DNA from: Albimonas marina
Lineage (GTDB): Bacteria; Pseudomonadota; Alphaproteobacteria; Rhodobacterales; Rhodobacteraceae
Reading direction: 5' to 3'
Assembly: GCF_029223255.1 (NCBI RefSeq)
Contig: NZ_JARHUC010000006.1
Coordinates: 310,001-374,000 of the forward strand
DNA: 64,000 nt
Part shown: in pieces, positions 22,963 through 32,287 of the stretch
Layout of the letters: each line of letters opens with the position of its first letter
Position numbering within the stretch: the stretch's first letter is position 1
Made by a program: the position numbers and the translations under genes
The notes under the pieces: model-generated
Told to the model about the DNA's origin: nothing
The model's input: only the letters and a program-made list of their open reading frames with translations
The model's database searches: none

Positions 22963-24755
22963 TCCCCCTCCCGGAACTGGAGCCGGTGCAGGTCGGCGTA
23001 GAGGCCCCCCTGCGCCAGCAGCTCGTCGTGCCGTCCGGTCTCCACGATGCGTCCCCCGTCCATGGCCGCGATCAGGTCGGCGTCCCGGATGGTCGACAGC
23101 CGGTGCGCGATCACCACCACGGTGCGCCCTTCCGCCAGCCTGTCCAGCGCCGCGCGCACCTTGGACTCCGATTCCGCGTCCAGCGCCGAGGTCGGCTCGT
23201 CCAGCAGCAGGATCGGCGCGTCCTTGAGCATGGCGCGCGCGATGGTCAGCCGCTGCCGCTCCCCGCCCGAGAAACGCAGCCCGCGCTCCCCGCAGGGGGT
23301 GTCGATCCCCTCGGGCAGGGCCGAGACGAAGTCCCAGGCGTTGGCGTCGCGCAGCGCCTGCTCGATCTCCTCCCGGCTCGCCTCCGGCCGGCCGAAGCCG
23401 ACGTTCTTGGCGATGGTGTCGTCGAAGATCACCGCGTCCTGGCCCACCACGGCGACCTGGCCGCGCAGGCTTTCCAGCGTCGCGTCGCGCACGTCGTGGT
23501 CGTCCACGCAGACCCGCCCCTCGGTCACGTCGTAGAGCCGGGGGATCAGGTTCATCAGCGTGGTCTTGCCCGCGCCCGACCGGCCCACCAGCGCCACCCG
23601 CGCGCCCGAGGGAATCGCGAGCGAGACGTCGGTCAGCGCCGGCACCCCCTCGCCGTAGTGGAAGGAGACGCCCTCGAAGCGGATCTCCCCCGTCAGCCGC
23701 GGCAGCGACGTCGCGCCGGGACGGTCGGAGATGGCGGGCGTCGCGTCCAGCACGTCGAAGATCCGCTCGCCCGCCGCCGCGCCCTGCTGGATCTCGGCAT
23801 AGAGTGTGCCGAACCCGCGCAGCGACTGGCCCGCGATCAGGAAGGAGGAGACGAAGGCCATGAACTCGCCGATCGAGTTCTCGCCCCCCGCGATGCGCGC
23901 GCCGATGACCCAGAAGATCACCGCCAGGCCGAAGCCCGCCAGCAGCTCCAGGAACGGGTCGATGCGCGCGCGCTGGTCGGCGGCGCGGACCCGCAGGCGG
24001 CGCAGGCTCTCGAAGGTCTCGCCGGCCTTCTCGGTCAGGTAGCCCTCGAGGCGGTAGGTCTTGGACAGGCGGATGCCGCCCAGCCCCTCGGCCACGCGGG
24101 CGGCCATCACCGCCGCCTCCTCGTTCGAGCGTCGGGCGATGCGGCGCAGCCGGCGGCCGATGTTGCCGATGGGGATCGCGGCCGCGGGCAGGGCGGCGAG
24201 CGCGTAGAGCGTCAGCTCCCAGTCGATCCAGAGCAGCGCGCCGAGCAGGCCGATCACCGTCAGCCCGTCGCGGATCAGGGCGGTGATCAGCTTCTCGCAG
24301 GCGGTGTGCAGCACCAGGATGTCGGTGGTGAAGCGGCTGGCGGTGGCGGCCGGCGCCTCCCGGTCCAGCCGCGCGAGGTCGGAGCGCACCAGCGCGCCGT
24401 ACATCGCCGTCTGCAGGTCGCGGTCGACCTGCGACAGGATCTTGTTGGTCTGAAGCCGCTGCAGGTAGAGCGCCACCGACTTCGCCGCCACCGCCGCGAT
24501 CACCAGCCAGGGCGCGAGCGCGATCATCTGGGCGTCGCGCGTCTCGAACGCGTCCAGCGCGTCGCGGATGATCAGCGGATAGGCCGAGGTGGTGCCCGCC
24601 ACCATCCCGATCAGCGCGAGGTTCCACAGCAGCCGCTTCCAGTGCGGCGAGAGCCAGTCGCGCCACATCCGCATCATCACGTCGCGCGCCCGTCCCTCCG
24701 GCGCGCGGGGCAGCGGCGCCGAGACGGGGGCGGCGGGGGCGGCGGTTTCGGCCAT
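22959..24755 (-). CDS. ABC exporter, MsbA-like half transporter
   Basis: A 598-residue fused permease/ATPase. Six helices occupy about residues 40-320 ([19 protein letters not shown] is the first). The nucleotide-binding domain has Walker [11 protein letters not shown], signature [18 protein letters not shown] and Walker [13 protein letters not shown], then the H-loop IAHRLS. A GGAGAT precedes ATG 24755. Such proteins flip lipid A-like lipids or export peptides. It is coupled to recR and points toward the lasso cluster, which lacks an exporter of its own, so it is a candidate for peptide export; a lipid role is equally possible. Confidence 0.93.
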   Translation of the reverse strand: MAETAAPAAPVSAPLPRAPEGRARDVMMRMWRDWLSPHWKRLLWNLALIGMVAGTTSAYPLIIRDALDAFETRDAQMIALAPWLVIAAVAAKSVALYLQRLQTNKILSQVDRDLQTAMYGALVRSDLARLDREAPAATASRFTTDILVLHTACEKLITALIRDGLTVIGLLGALLWIDWELTLYALAALPAAAIPIGNIGRRLRRIARRSNEEAAVMAARVAEGLGGIRLSKTYRLEGYLTEKAGETFESLRRLRVRAADQRARIDPFLELLAGFGLAVIFWVIGARIAGGENSIGEFMAFVSSFLIAGQSLRGFGTLYAEIQQGAAAGERIFDVLDATPAISDRPGATSLPRLTGEIRFEGVSFHYGEGVPALTDVSLAIPSGARVALVGRSGAGKTTLMNLIPRLYDVTEGRVCVDDHDVRDATLESLRGQVAVVGQDAVIFDDTIAKNVGFGRPEASREEIEQALRDANAWDFVSALPEGIDTPCGERGLRFSGGERQRLTIARAMLKDAPILLLDEPTSALDAESESKVRAALDRLAEGRTVVVIAHRLSTIRDADLIAAMDGGRIVETGRHDELLAQGGLYADLHRLQFREGE

Positions 24756-24850
24756 TCGGGATCTCCGTCCTGTCGGGCCCCCATGTCTAGGCGACTGCGC
24801 GCCGAGGTCCAGAGGGCAGGGGCGCGCGGCCGAGGGCCTGCAAACGCGAA

Positions 24851-24870
24851 CGGCGCCCCGGGGGGCGCCG
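24851..24870 (-). terminator. Hairpin after the NDUFA12 gene
   Basis: A perfect 9-bp stem, CGGCGCCCC (24851-24859) with GGGGCGCCG (24862-24870) and a 2-nt loop, lies about 50 bp past the stop of the minus-strand NDUFA12 gene. It lacks a T-run. Confidence 0.5.
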
Positions 24871-24922
24871 CTGGCTCGTGTCGAGGATCGCGTCGGGGGC
24901 CGCTCGGTCCGGCCCGGGCCGG

Positions 24923-25303
24923 TCACTCGGGCGACCAGGCCTCGTAGTCGCCGGCGACGCGGGGGCGGGTGGCGGGCGTCAGCACGGAGCCCGGCGGGTG
25001 ATAGGCGGCCTCGGTGCCCGTCAGGTTCGGCCGGTGCGGCTTCTCCCAGCTCTTCACGGGCAGGGGCTTCTCGGTCGGGGGCTCGTCCCAGGTGAAATGC
25101 AGCCAGCCGTGCCAGTCGGGCGGCACCAGCGACGCCTCGGCCTCGCCCTTGTAGAGCACCCAGCGACGCTTGCCGTCCGCGGTGCGCCAGTAGGTGTTGC
25201 CCAGCTCGTCCTCGCCCACCTTGGTCTGCTTGGTGACGGACAAGCGGGTGGTGAGCGGCGCGCCGTTCCACCAGGTGAAGATGCTCTTGAGCGTGTCGAT
25301 CAT
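24923..25303 (-). CDS. NADH:ubiquinone oxidoreductase 17.2 kDa subunit (NDUFA12 family)
   Basis: A 126-residue accessory subunit of complex I, found in mitochondria and alphaproteobacteria, located on the matrix/cytoplasmic arm. Diagnostic segments are MIDTLKSIFTWWNGAPLTTR, GEDELGNTYWRTADGKRRWV and LVPPDWHGWLHFTWDEPP. The start at 25303 is internal to a longer open frame but begins exactly at the family N-terminus. It lies apart from the nuo operon, as is usual in Rhodobacterales, and is separated from the ABC exporter by a hairpin. Confidence 0.95.
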   Translation of the reverse strand: MIDTLKSIFTWWNGAPLTTRLSVTKQTKVGEDELGNTYWRTADGKRRWVLYKGEAEASLVPPDWHGWLHFTWDEPPTEKPLPVKSWEKPHRPNLTGTEAAYHPPGSVLTPATRPRVAGDYEAWSPE

Positions 25304-25625
25304 CGCCGCCTCGGTCTGCTGCCTTCCGCGCGCTTCTATCATGAAACGCGCGGGCGTCCAGCGTGCGGGGTGACGCGGGCGGGGGAAAACGGCGCCGGCG
25401 CGGGCGGGCGACCGGGGGCGAAGGGCCTGTCCGCGGGGTCCTGCACAGCCGGCAGGCGCCCTCCGCCCCGATCGCCGCGTTTCCCATGACGAAACGATGA
25501 ACGGCCCCCGGGCGCCTTGCCGCGGCGCCGCATCGTCGCTCGCAAAGCCGGTTCGGGCGGGCCATAAAACCCCTCGCGCGGTCGTATTCCCGCGCCGCAG
25601 GCCCGCAAGGACACCGGAGCAACAG
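25304..25625. other. Divergent intergenic region, NDUFA12 / phosphomannomutase
   Basis: The 322 bp separate two divergent genes. Near the plus-strand gene is AAGGACACCGGAG before ATG 25626. A relatively AT-rich spot with CATGACGAAACGATGAACGG lies at about 25486. No hairpin terminator or small gene was recognised. Confidence 0.4.
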
Positions 25626-27119
25626 ATGCCCAAGCCGCTTCCCGCCGTCGCCGCCAACACCTGGGACGAGCTGCGAGAGCCGATGATCGTCCCCACGGGC
25701 TTTCGCGAATACGACGCCCGCTGGCGCTTCCCCGAGGAGATCAACCTCCCCGGCATGACCGCGCTGGGCCTGGGGCTCGGGACCCAGATGCACGAGGCGG
25801 GCGTGCCCCTGCGCATCGCGGTGGGCAACGACTACCGCTCCTATTCGCTGAGCATCAAGAACGCCCTGATGCTGGGCCTGATGCAGGCGGGGATCGAGGT
25901 GCTGGACATCGGTCCCGCCGTCTCCCCCATGGCCTATTTCGCGCAGTTCCACCTCGACGCGGCGGTGGCGATGGTCACCGCCTCGCACAACCCCAACGGC
26001 TGGACCGGGGTGAAGATGGGCTTCCACCGCCCCCTCACCCACGGGCCGGACGAGATGGCGCGGCTCAAGGCGATCGTGCTGAACGGCGAGGGGGTCGAGC
26101 GGCCCGGCGGGTCGATCAAGCGCGTCGATGGCGTGCGCGAGGCCTATCTCGACGACCTCGTGGGCGACTTCAGGCTGAGCCGGCCCCTCAAGGTGGTCTG
26201 CGCCTGCGGCAACGGCACCGCCTCGCATTTCGCGCCCGAGCTGCTGGCGCGCATCGGGGCCGAGGTCGTGCCCCTGCACTGCGAGCTCGACTACACCTTC
26301 CCCCACTACAACCCCAACCCCGAGGCGATGGAGATGCTCCATGACATGTCCCGGGCGGTGAAGGAGTCGGGCGCGGACCTGGCGCTGGGCTTCGACGGGG
26401 ACGGCGACCGCTGCGGGGTGGTGGACGACGAGGGCGACGAGATCTTCGCCGACAAGGTGGGCGTGATCCTCGCGCGCGACCTCGCCCCCCTGCACCCCGG
26501 CGCGACCTTCGTGGCGGACGTGAAGTCGACCGGCCTCTTCGCCTCCGACCCCGCGCTGAAGGCGCACGGGATCAAGGCGGACTACTGGAAGACCGGCCAC
26601 AGCCACATGAAGCGGCGGGTGAAGGAGCTGGGGGCGCTGGCGGGGTTCGAGAAGTCGGGCCACTACTTCCTCGCCGAGCCGATCGGTCGCGGCTACGACT
26701 GCGGGATGCGGGTGGCGGTCGAGATCTGCAAGGCGCTGGACCGCAACCCCACCAAGTCGATGTCCGACCTCAAGCACGCCCTGCCCAAGACCTGGTCCAC
26801 GCCCACCATGTCGCCCTTCTGCCCGGACGGGGAGAAATACGGCGTCATCGACCGGCTGGCGGCGAAGCTGACCGGCATGGCCGAGGCGGGCGAGACGCTT
26901 GCGGGCCGCAGGATCGTCGAGGCGATCACCGTCAACGGCGCCCGCCTGATGCTCGACAACGGCGCCTGGGGGCTGGTGCGGGCGTCGTCCAACACGCCCA
27001 ACCTGGTGGTGGTCTGCGAGAGCCCCGAGTCCGAGGCCGAGATGCGCGCGATCTTCGAGGACCTCGACGCGATCATCCGCACCGAGCCCACGGTCGGAGA
27101 GTACGACCAGAAGATCTGA
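25626..27119 (+). CDS. Phosphomannomutase/phosphoglucomutase
   Basis: A 497-residue alpha-D-phosphohexomutase that interconverts hexose 6- and 1-phosphates for sugar-nucleotide and polysaccharide synthesis. The phosphoserine loop is VTASHNPNGWTGVKMG (Ser at about residue 119), the Mg2+ site is LGFDGDGDRCGVVDD, and the sugar-binding loop is GFEKSGHYF. The C-terminal phosphate-binding part is WGLVRASSNTPNLVV. The start at 25626 has a good Shine-Dalgarno; 43 codons of in-frame sequence upstream are not coding-like. A palindromic element lies after the stop. Confidence 0.95.
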   Translation: MPKPLPAVAANTWDELREPMIVPTGFREYDARWRFPEEINLPGMTALGLGLGTQMHEAGVPLRIAVGNDYRSYSLSIKNALMLGLMQAGIEVLDIGPAVSPMAYFAQFHLDAAVAMVTASHNPNGWTGVKMGFHRPLTHGPDEMARLKAIVLNGEGVERPGGSIKRVDGVREAYLDDLVGDFRLSRPLKVVCACGNGTASHFAPELLARIGAEVVPLHCELDYTFPHYNPNPEAMEMLHDMSRAVKESGADLALGFDGDGDRCGVVDDEGDEIFADKVGVILARDLAPLHPGATFVADVKSTGLFASDPALKAHGIKADYWKTGHSHMKRRVKELGALAGFEKSGHYFLAEPIGRGYDCGMRVAVEICKALDRNPTKSMSDLKHALPKTWSTPTMSPFCPDGEKYGVIDRLAAKLTGMAEAGETLAGRRIVEAITVNGARLMLDNGAWGLVRASSNTPNLVVVCESPESEAEMRAIFEDLDAIIRTEPTVGEYDQKI

Positions 27120-27224
27120 GCGCGCGGGCTCCCGGGCCCGGAGGCGCCCTGCGGGCGGGCTTGGCCGGGTCGCGCAGGGGGCTTGCGTCGGGAGGGATCG
27201 TCGGGGGCGGGAGCCTCCGGCGGG

Positions 27225-27415
27225 CTCCTGACTCACCCGGGAACAAGCCCCGCGCCTGTTCCCCGGACCCGTCCATCGCTTGCGATGCCTGAGCGACTCG
27301 CCCGCCCCGGTCAAGGACGAGCCCGCGCAAGCGCGGGTCGCTCCGCGATCCTTGACCGGGGCGGGCGAGTCGCTCTTTTCGGCATCCGCGATGGACGGCT
27401 CCGGGGAACAGGCGC
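27225..27415 (+). repeat. Nested palindromic repeat element, copy 2
   Basis: The element starts with CTCCTGACTCACCCGGGAAC, then an outer arm GCGCCTGTTCCCCGG... whose complement ends at 27415. The inner hairpin is CCCGCGCAAGCGCGGG, flanked by GGTCAAGGAC and CGCGATCCTTGACC. It lies between the phosphomannomutase and mlaD genes and shares arms and flank with copies at 22.2 and 56.2 kb. Confidence 0.9.
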
Positions 27416-27705
27416 TCCGCCAGGGATCGGGGGCGGGCGCGCCCGCGGCCGGGCGCGCGGGCGGCCCACGCGGGTGGAAACAGGGTCCGAGAGGCGGGCG
27501 CGCAGGGTTGCGGATCGCGCGCGGGCGCCCATCTGGGCGGGGATGCGGCGGCGTCGCGGATTGCGGAATCCCGGCCGACGAGGCAGTCTCGCCGCCGCAA
27601 CGACGCCGCGATACCGGGGGTCGCGCCCGTATCCGGGAGCGGCGGCCCGCGGGACGCGGGGACCGGGAACGAGCAGGCGCGCCTCGGCGCGGAAAGGACG
27701 AACGC
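27416..27705. other. Intergenic region before mlaD
   Basis: After the repeat there are 290 bp of GC-rich DNA without a recognisable gene. The last part has GGAAAGGACG before the mlaD ATG. In-frame codons upstream of mlaD run into the repeat and are Arg/Gly-rich, so they are taken as non-coding. Confidence 0.45.
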
Positions 27706-28161
27706 ATGGCGAGCAGCGCGGCGGAGACCCTGATCGGGGCGGCGGTGATCGCCGCCGCGGCCGGGTTCCTGTTCTACGGCGCCCAGACCGCCGACCTCGG
27801 GCCCCAGGGCGCCGACCGCTACGCGCTGAAGGCCGCGTTCCGCAAGGTCGAAGGTGTTTCCGTCGGCTCCGACGTCAAGGTCGCCGGCGTGAAGGTCGGC
27901 TCGGTCGCCTCGCTCGCGCTCGATCCCAAGACCTACCAGGCCGTCGCGATGCTCACGATCGACAGCGCCGTGAAGCTGCCCGACGACTCCGACGCCTCGA
28001 TCCAGTCCGAGGGGCTGCTGGGCGGCAACTACGTGGCGATCACCCCCGGCGGCTCGGACCTGATGCTCGCCCCGGGCGAGGAGATCATGTTCACGCAGGG
28101 CTCGGTGAACCTGATGGACCTGGTGGGGCGGGCGATCTCCTCCGCGGGGTCCTCGGAATGA
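27706..28161 (+). CDS. mlaD: Outer-membrane lipid asymmetry protein MlaD (MCE domain)
   Basis: A 151-residue membrane-anchored MCE-domain protein, the periplasmic lipid-binding part of the Mla phospholipid transporter. One N-terminal helix (SSAAETLIGAAVIAAAAGFL) is followed by the MCE domain with YALKAAFRKVEGVSVGSDVK and VAGVKVGSVASLALDP, then the loop SEGLLGGNYVAITPGGS. Other mla genes are absent here, which is usual for this alphaproteobacterial locus. Its stop overlaps the next start by ATGA, so mlaD, the methyltransferase and the DUF2155 gene form one coupled operon. Confidence 0.95.
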   Translation: MASSAAETLIGAAVIAAAAGFLFYGAQTADLGPQGADRYALKAAFRKVEGVSVGSDVKVAGVKVGSVASLALDPKTYQAVAMLTIDSAVKLPDDSDASIQSEGLLGGNYVAITPGGSDLMLAPGEEIMFTQGSVNLMDLVGRAISSAGSSE

Positions 28162-28934
28162 CCGGCGCGGCGACGGCCCGGACCGACCACTGGAACGCGC
28201 AGGGCTATGCCGGCGCGGCCCGGTTCGTGTCCGACCTGGGCGCCCCCGTGGTCGCGCTGCTCGACCCGCGCCCGGGCGAGCGGATCCTGGACCTGGGCTG
28301 CGGCGACGGTGCGCTGACGCAGAGGCTGGTCGAGGCCGGCGCGCATGTGACCGGCGTCGACGCCTCCCCCGACATGATCGCCGCCGCCCGCGCCCGCGGG
28401 ATCGAGGCGGAGGTGATGGACGCGGCCGAGCTGACCTACGAGCGCGCCTTCGACGCCGTCTTCTCCAACGCCGCCCTGCACTGGATGGTCGACGCCGAGC
28501 CCGTGCTCGCCGGCGTCGCCCGCGCCCTCGTCCCCGGCGGCCGCTTCGTGGCCGAGCAGGGGGGCATGGGCAACGTCGCGGCGATCCGCACCGCCCTGAT
28601 CGCGGTGCTCGCCGACGAGGGGGTCGAGACGACCCTGCACGACGTCTGGCGCTTTCCCTCGCCCGCCGAGCAGACGGCGGCGCTGGAATCCGCGGGCTTC
28701 GTCGTGGAAAGCATGGAGCTGATCCCGCGCCCCACCCCCGTCGCCGCGGGGATGGAGACCTGGCTGGCCGTGCTGGCCGCCCCGGCGCTGGCGAAGCTTC
28801 CCGAGGAGCGTCGCGCGGCCGCCCGCGCCCGCGTCGCGGACCTCGCCGCCCCCGCGCTGCGCGACGGCGCGGGCAACTGGACCGCCGACTACGTTCGCCT
28901 GCGCTTCCGCGCGCGACTGGAGACAGCCGCATGA
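28158..28934 (+). CDS. Class I SAM-dependent methyltransferase
   Basis: A 258-residue cytosolic methyltransferase. The SAM-binding motif ILDLGCGDGALTQRLVEAGA is at about residues 41-60, GVDASPDMIAAAR gives the acidic loop, and FDAVFSNAALHWM is the post-motif II typical of Tam-like (trans-aconitate methyltransferase) and UbiE-like enzymes. The substrate is unknown. ATGA overlaps join it to mlaD before and to the DUF2155 gene after. The operon position suggests an envelope link, but this is only context. Confidence 0.9.
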   Translation: MTGAATARTDHWNAQGYAGAARFVSDLGAPVVALLDPRPGERILDLGCGDGALTQRLVEAGAHVTGVDASPDMIAAARARGIEAEVMDAAELTYERAFDAVFSNAALHWMVDAEPVLAGVARALVPGGRFVAEQGGMGNVAAIRTALIAVLADEGVETTLHDVWRFPSPAEQTAALESAGFVVESMELIPRPTPVAAGMETWLAVLAAPALAKLPEERRAAARARVADLAAPALRDGAGNWTADYVRLRFRARLETAA

Positions 28935-29596
28935 CCTACGCACTGAGCCGCCGCGCCTCCTGGCGCCCTCGCGCCGGCCTGCTGCTGGGGCTCGTCGCCT
29001 CCGCTCCGGCCCTGGCGATGGCCCAGGCGCAGGGCGCCACCTCCCCCTCGACCGCGCCCTCCCAGGGGATCGAGACCTGGACCGAGCGCCGCGCCGACCC
29101 CGCGCCCCAGCCCGCCGCCCTGCCGGGCGTGCAGACGCCGGGCCGCGACCTGGCGGCCGGCGACCGGGGCACGCTGAACGACAACTTCCGCCAGGCCCCC
29201 GCCGGGGACGCGACCGACGAGGCGACCGGCCGCCTGCGCGACTACGAGCCGCCCAGGCCCGAGCGCCGGCCCTCGGTCGCGATGGAGGGCGCGCGCCTGA
29301 AGGTCCTCGACAAGATGACCGGGCAGGTGGACGAGATCGACCTCAAGGTCGGCGAGACCAAGGTCGAGGACCGCCTCGAGCTGGCCCTGCTGACCTGCCG
29401 CGCCCCCGAGGAGGACGTGCGCCAGGACGCCTTCGCCTACCTGCGCATCCGCGACCTGCGCGAGGACGAGCCGCGCTTCGCGGGGTGGATGTTCGCCTCC
29501 TCCCCCGCGCTGTCGGCGATGGACCACGCGCGCTACGACGTCTGGGTGCTGAGCTGCAGCGCCAGCGCCGGCGGCGCGTCCTCGGGCAGCGAGTAG
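28931..29596 (+). CDS. DUF2155 family exported protein
   Basis: A 221-residue protein with a signal peptide (about 1-32, [16 protein letters not shown]) and a low-complexity Pro/Ala region to about 115. The DUF2155 core follows ([20 protein letters not shown], then [20 protein letters not shown] and [20 protein letters not shown]). Its function is not established; family members sit beside mla and aat genes in alphaproteobacteria. The start overlaps the methyltransferase stop by ATGA. The last 64 bp overlap the 3' end of the convergent aat gene. Confidence 0.9.
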   Translation: MTYALSRRASWRPRAGLLLGLVASAPALAMAQAQGATSPSTAPSQGIETWTERRADPAPQPAALPGVQTPGRDLAAGDRGTLNDNFRQAPAGDATDEATGRLRDYEPPRPERRPSVAMEGARLKVLDKMTGQVDEIDLKVGETKVEDRLELALLTCRAPEEDVRQDAFAYLRIRDLREDEPRFAGWMFASSPALSAMDHARYDVWVLSCSASAGGASSGSE

Positions 29597-30189
29597 AAGT
29601 CCGCGCGGGAGGTGACCGCCGCCTCCAGCATCTGGTGGTAGCGGGCGCGGGAGATCTCGATCGCCCCCAGCCGGCTGAGGTGGGTGGTGACGAACTGCGT
29701 GTCGAGCAGCTTGAACCCCCCCGCCCGCAGCCGCGCCACCAGCCACACCAGCGCGATCTTCGAGGCGTCGGTGCGGGTCGAGAACATCGACTCCCCGAAG
29801 AAGGCCGCGCCCAGCTGCACGCCGTAGAGGCCGCCCGCCAGCTCCCCGTCCATCCACACCTCGACCGAATGGGCGTAGCCCAGCCGGTGCAGCGTGCCGT
29901 AGAGCTCGCGGATCTCGGGGTTGATCCAGGTCTCGTCGCGCGCGGCGCAGCCGTCGAGCACCGCCTCGAAGGCGCGGTCGACGGTGGCCGTGTGGTCGCC
30001 CTTCTTCATCCGCTTGGCGAGGCTGCGCGGCACGTGCAGCCCGTCCAGCGGCAGGATCCCGCGGCGCTTGGGGTCGACCCAGAAGATGTCGTCCGCGTCG
30101 GCCGACTGGGCCATGGGGAACACGCCGGCCGAATAAGCCCGCAGCAGCAGGGTCGGGGTGATCTCCAGCGGTTCGATGGGCTCGCTCAT
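29533..30189 (-). CDS. aat: Leucyl/phenylalanyl-tRNA--protein transferase
   Basis: Aat (218 residues) adds Leu or Phe from aminoacyl-tRNA to N-terminal Arg/Lys of proteins, making them ClpAP/ClpS substrates in the N-degron pathway. Family segments are [32 protein letters not shown], the catalytic-region [16 protein letters not shown] and [19 protein letters not shown]. The 3' end overlaps the DUF2155 gene by 64 bp on the opposite strand, an unusually long convergent coding overlap. The start at 30189 fits the family N-terminus. Confidence 0.97.
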   Translation of the reverse strand: MSEPIEPLEITPTLLLRAYSAGVFPMAQSADADDIFWVDPKRRGILPLDGLHVPRSLAKRMKKGDHTATVDRAFEAVLDGCAARDETWINPEIRELYGTLHRLGYAHSVEVWMDGELAGGLYGVQLGAAFFGESMFSTRTDASKIALVWLVARLRAGGFKLLDTQFVTTHLSRLGAIEISRARYHQMLEAAVTSRADFYSLPEDAPPALALQLSTQTS

Positions 30190-30323
30190 CGGGCGGCGCT
30201 CCTGACCGGATCCTGAAGGATAGGCACGGGCCGTCGCCGGGTGCAACGTTTGCGCGACCTGGAATGCATCGGAATGGGACGCAGGCGCGCCCCTGTCGAG
30301 ACCTGCGGGGACGCGGCGCCGGC

Positions 30324-31373
30324 TCAGGCCTGCGCCGCGTCCCCGGGCAGGCAGGGATCCGGGGGCAGGGCGCCCTCGGCCCGCGGCGCGTAGCCCAGCC
30401 GCACCATGCGCAGCGCGACCGAGGGGTGCAGCACCTCGCCGTTGGCGGACCGCACCCGGCGGGGCTGCCGGATCACGTACATCCGGCCCACGCCGCGCCG
30501 CGCGCCGTGCATCGGGGCGGCGGGGTCGGGGGCGAGATGCGCGCGCCAGTCGGCGGGCAGCGGCAGGCCCAGCGCCTCCGAGCGCTCCAGCATCCAGGCG
30601 AGCGAGACCTCCGACAGCGGCCGGGCGGCGTGGAAGCCGCCGACATGCCCGCCGACGTCGCCATGGGCGCCGGGGAACCACACCTGCTCCACCCGGCCCG
30701 GATGCTCGCCGTCGAGGTCCCAGGTCTCGGGCCGGAAGGCCACCCGGTCCTCGTCCAGCGCAAGGGCGTGCAGGCCGTTGCGGACGTGGCCGCCCAGGCG
30801 GTGGTCGTGGAACTCGGTCGCCATCGGGTGCAGGAAGGACAGCACCGGCCAGGGGATGCCCAGCGCCTTCACCGTGTCCCACACGCCCACCAGGTCGACG
30901 TCGACCGGATCGCGGTGGCAGTGATGGGCCGCGAACTGCGCGGCCCGCGCGGCGGAGCCGGATTCGTAGATGCGGAACGCCCGATGCACCCGGCGGTGGA
31001 TCGCCTCCTCGGGCCGCAGCAGGCCCACGAAGCCGATCAGCCCCGCCAGCGAGCGCACGGCGTAGGCGCCGCGGGAATAGCCGTAGAGGAAGATCCGGTC
31101 CCCCGGCCGCCAGCGGGAGCTGAGCCGCGCATAGCCGTCGAGGATCGCGTCGTTCAGCCCCAGCCCGATCGCCGCCCGGATCCAGCCGCGCGGGCCGCGC
31201 CCCTGCACGCCGGGGTGGTGATCGACCCACAGGTCCGCGCGCCGCCCCCCGTTCGACAGCAGCCGGAACAGGCGGCCCGCATGCGTCTCCTGCCCCGGCT
31301 CGAGGGTCGAGAGCGTGCCGTCGACGATGAAGACGTGGGTGCGCGGGCGGCGGGAGGGAGCGGGGTCGGTCAT
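30324..31373 (-). CDS. DUF2235 domain hydrolase
   Basis: A 349-residue alpha/beta-hydrolase-like protein of the DUF2235 family, which includes T6SS phospholipase effectors (Tle1) and many uncharacterised bacterial proteins. The nucleophile elbow is [18 protein letters not shown] (GxSxG-like) at about residues 95-112. The later [14 protein letters not shown] and [14 protein letters not shown] hold the expected Asp and His. No signal peptide is seen, and no type VI genes are near, so an effector role is not supported. The Shine-Dalgarno before 31373 is poor. It lies 135 bp upstream of aat on the same strand. Confidence 0.88.
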   Translation of the reverse strand: MTDPAPSRRPRTHVFIVDGTLSTLEPGQETHAGRLFRLLSNGGRRADLWVDHHPGVQGRGPRGWIRAAIGLGLNDAILDGYARLSSRWRPGDRIFLYGYSRGAYAVRSLAGLIGFVGLLRPEEAIHRRVHRAFRIYESGSAARAAQFAAHHCHRDPVDVDLVGVWDTVKALGIPWPVLSFLHPMATEFHDHRLGGHVRNGLHALALDEDRVAFRPETWDLDGEHPGRVEQVWFPGAHGDVGGHVGGFHAARPLSEVSLAWMLERSEALGLPLPADWRAHLAPDPAAPMHGARRGVGRMYVIRQPRRVRSANGEVLHPSVALRMVRLGYAPRAEGALPPDPCLPGDAAQA

Positions 31374-31745
31374 GGGCGCGGCGGAACGGGCCGGCGGGCC
31401 TCCTTGAGCAGGGGTCGCGCGGAGGGGGGCGGGAACGAAACTTGGGGTGGGGCGGGGGCGGATTGCAAGGGCGCTCGCACGGTCGTTCCCGACGACTTGC
31501 AGCGAATTCGACGCTTCGGCGCCGGACGCAGGGCCTGCCGGCGCCGGTCGCGGGGCGAGGCGGCGCCGACGCGCGGGCGGTGTCGCGATGCTATGCCAGC
31601 CGTAGCGAATGCCTTGGTTTTCTCCTGTCGTCCGCCGGGTTTGCGCCTCATTTACCCCCGAGGTGGCACAAGGAACCCGTGGGATGCGGCCGGGCCGGAT
31701 CGAACCCGATCCGGGGGACCGCGCGAGCGAGCGGAGCGTTTGGAA
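31374..31745. other. Divergent intergenic region
   Basis: The 372 bp lie between the DUF2235 gene and a small plus-strand gene. A lower-GC patch at about 31590-31660 (GCGAATGCCTTGGTTTTCTC) is a likely promoter area for the plus-strand gene. No hairpin or small gene was recognised. Confidence 0.4.
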
Positions 31746-32105
31746 ATGCGTGACCTGATCTTCATCGACTGCGGCCCGGACGCCGCGGAGCAAGCGGAAC
31801 TCTGGGCCGGGGCCGCGCTGGCCCGCGCCGGCGTGTCCGAGGCCGAGGCCGCCGCCGGGGCCGCCCGCCTGGCCGAGGGCGTGCGCGCCGCGGCCGCCGC
31901 CTTCGAGGCGCAGGGCGGCGGGGCGCGTCCCCAGTCGATGCTGGTGCTCAGCGACGAGGGCGGGCGCCTGTCGTTCGAGCTCTGCGCCGACGGCCGCCTG
32001 CCGCGCAACGCCGCCTGCGCCTGCGGCGACGGCGCCTGGACGCCGGCCGACCGCGCCGCCGCCGGCGACGGCGCCGTGCGCCTGACCATGGCCGCGGTGG
32101 CCTGA
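31746..32105 (+). CDS. Hypothetical protein, 119 residues
   Basis: I do not recognise this protein. It begins MRDLIFIDCGPDAAEQAELW, continues with Ala-rich helices (about 20-60) and ends with two strand-like parts. MLVLSDEGGRLSFELCADGR is followed by a Cys cluster in NAACACGDGAWTP. No signal peptide is present. The codon usage matches neighbouring genes, with strong GC at third positions, and a bidirectional terminator follows. A metal- or redox-linked role from the Cys pair would be a guess. Confidence 0.6.
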   Translation: MRDLIFIDCGPDAAEQAELWAGAALARAGVSEAEAAAGAARLAEGVRAAAAAFEAQGGGARPQSMLVLSDEGGRLSFELCADGRLPRNAACACGDGAWTPADRAAAGDGAVRLTMAAVA

Positions 32106-32211
32106 GGCTCCGGCCCCGAGGCTTCTGGCGCAAAGGCTCCGGCGACCGCCCGACCGCAGCCGCGCCAGCGGGCGCGACGGTCGGGCGGTCCCCGAAACCG
32201 GGCCGGACATG

Positions 32212-32245
32212 AAAACGGCGCGTCCCTGCCGGGGCGCGCCGTTTT
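32212..32245. terminator. Bidirectional rho-independent terminator
   Basis: AAAACGGCGCGTCCC and GGGGCGCGCCGTTTT form a long stem with T-runs on both strands between two convergent genes (one G-U type mismatch in the stem). Confidence 0.85.
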
Positions 32246-32287
32246 CTCGTTCGCTGCGCCGGGCGGGGCCGCGACGCAGGCGCGGCC

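Noticed and set aside
27280-27705. N-terminal extension of MlaD by about 140 residues
   Set aside because: The frame is read through the palindromic element; MlaD starts at 27706 with a Shine-Dalgarno and its membrane helix.
30324-31373. Type VI secretion effector
   Set aside because: DUF2235 occurs widely; no vgrG, PAAR, immunity or T6SS genes are near.
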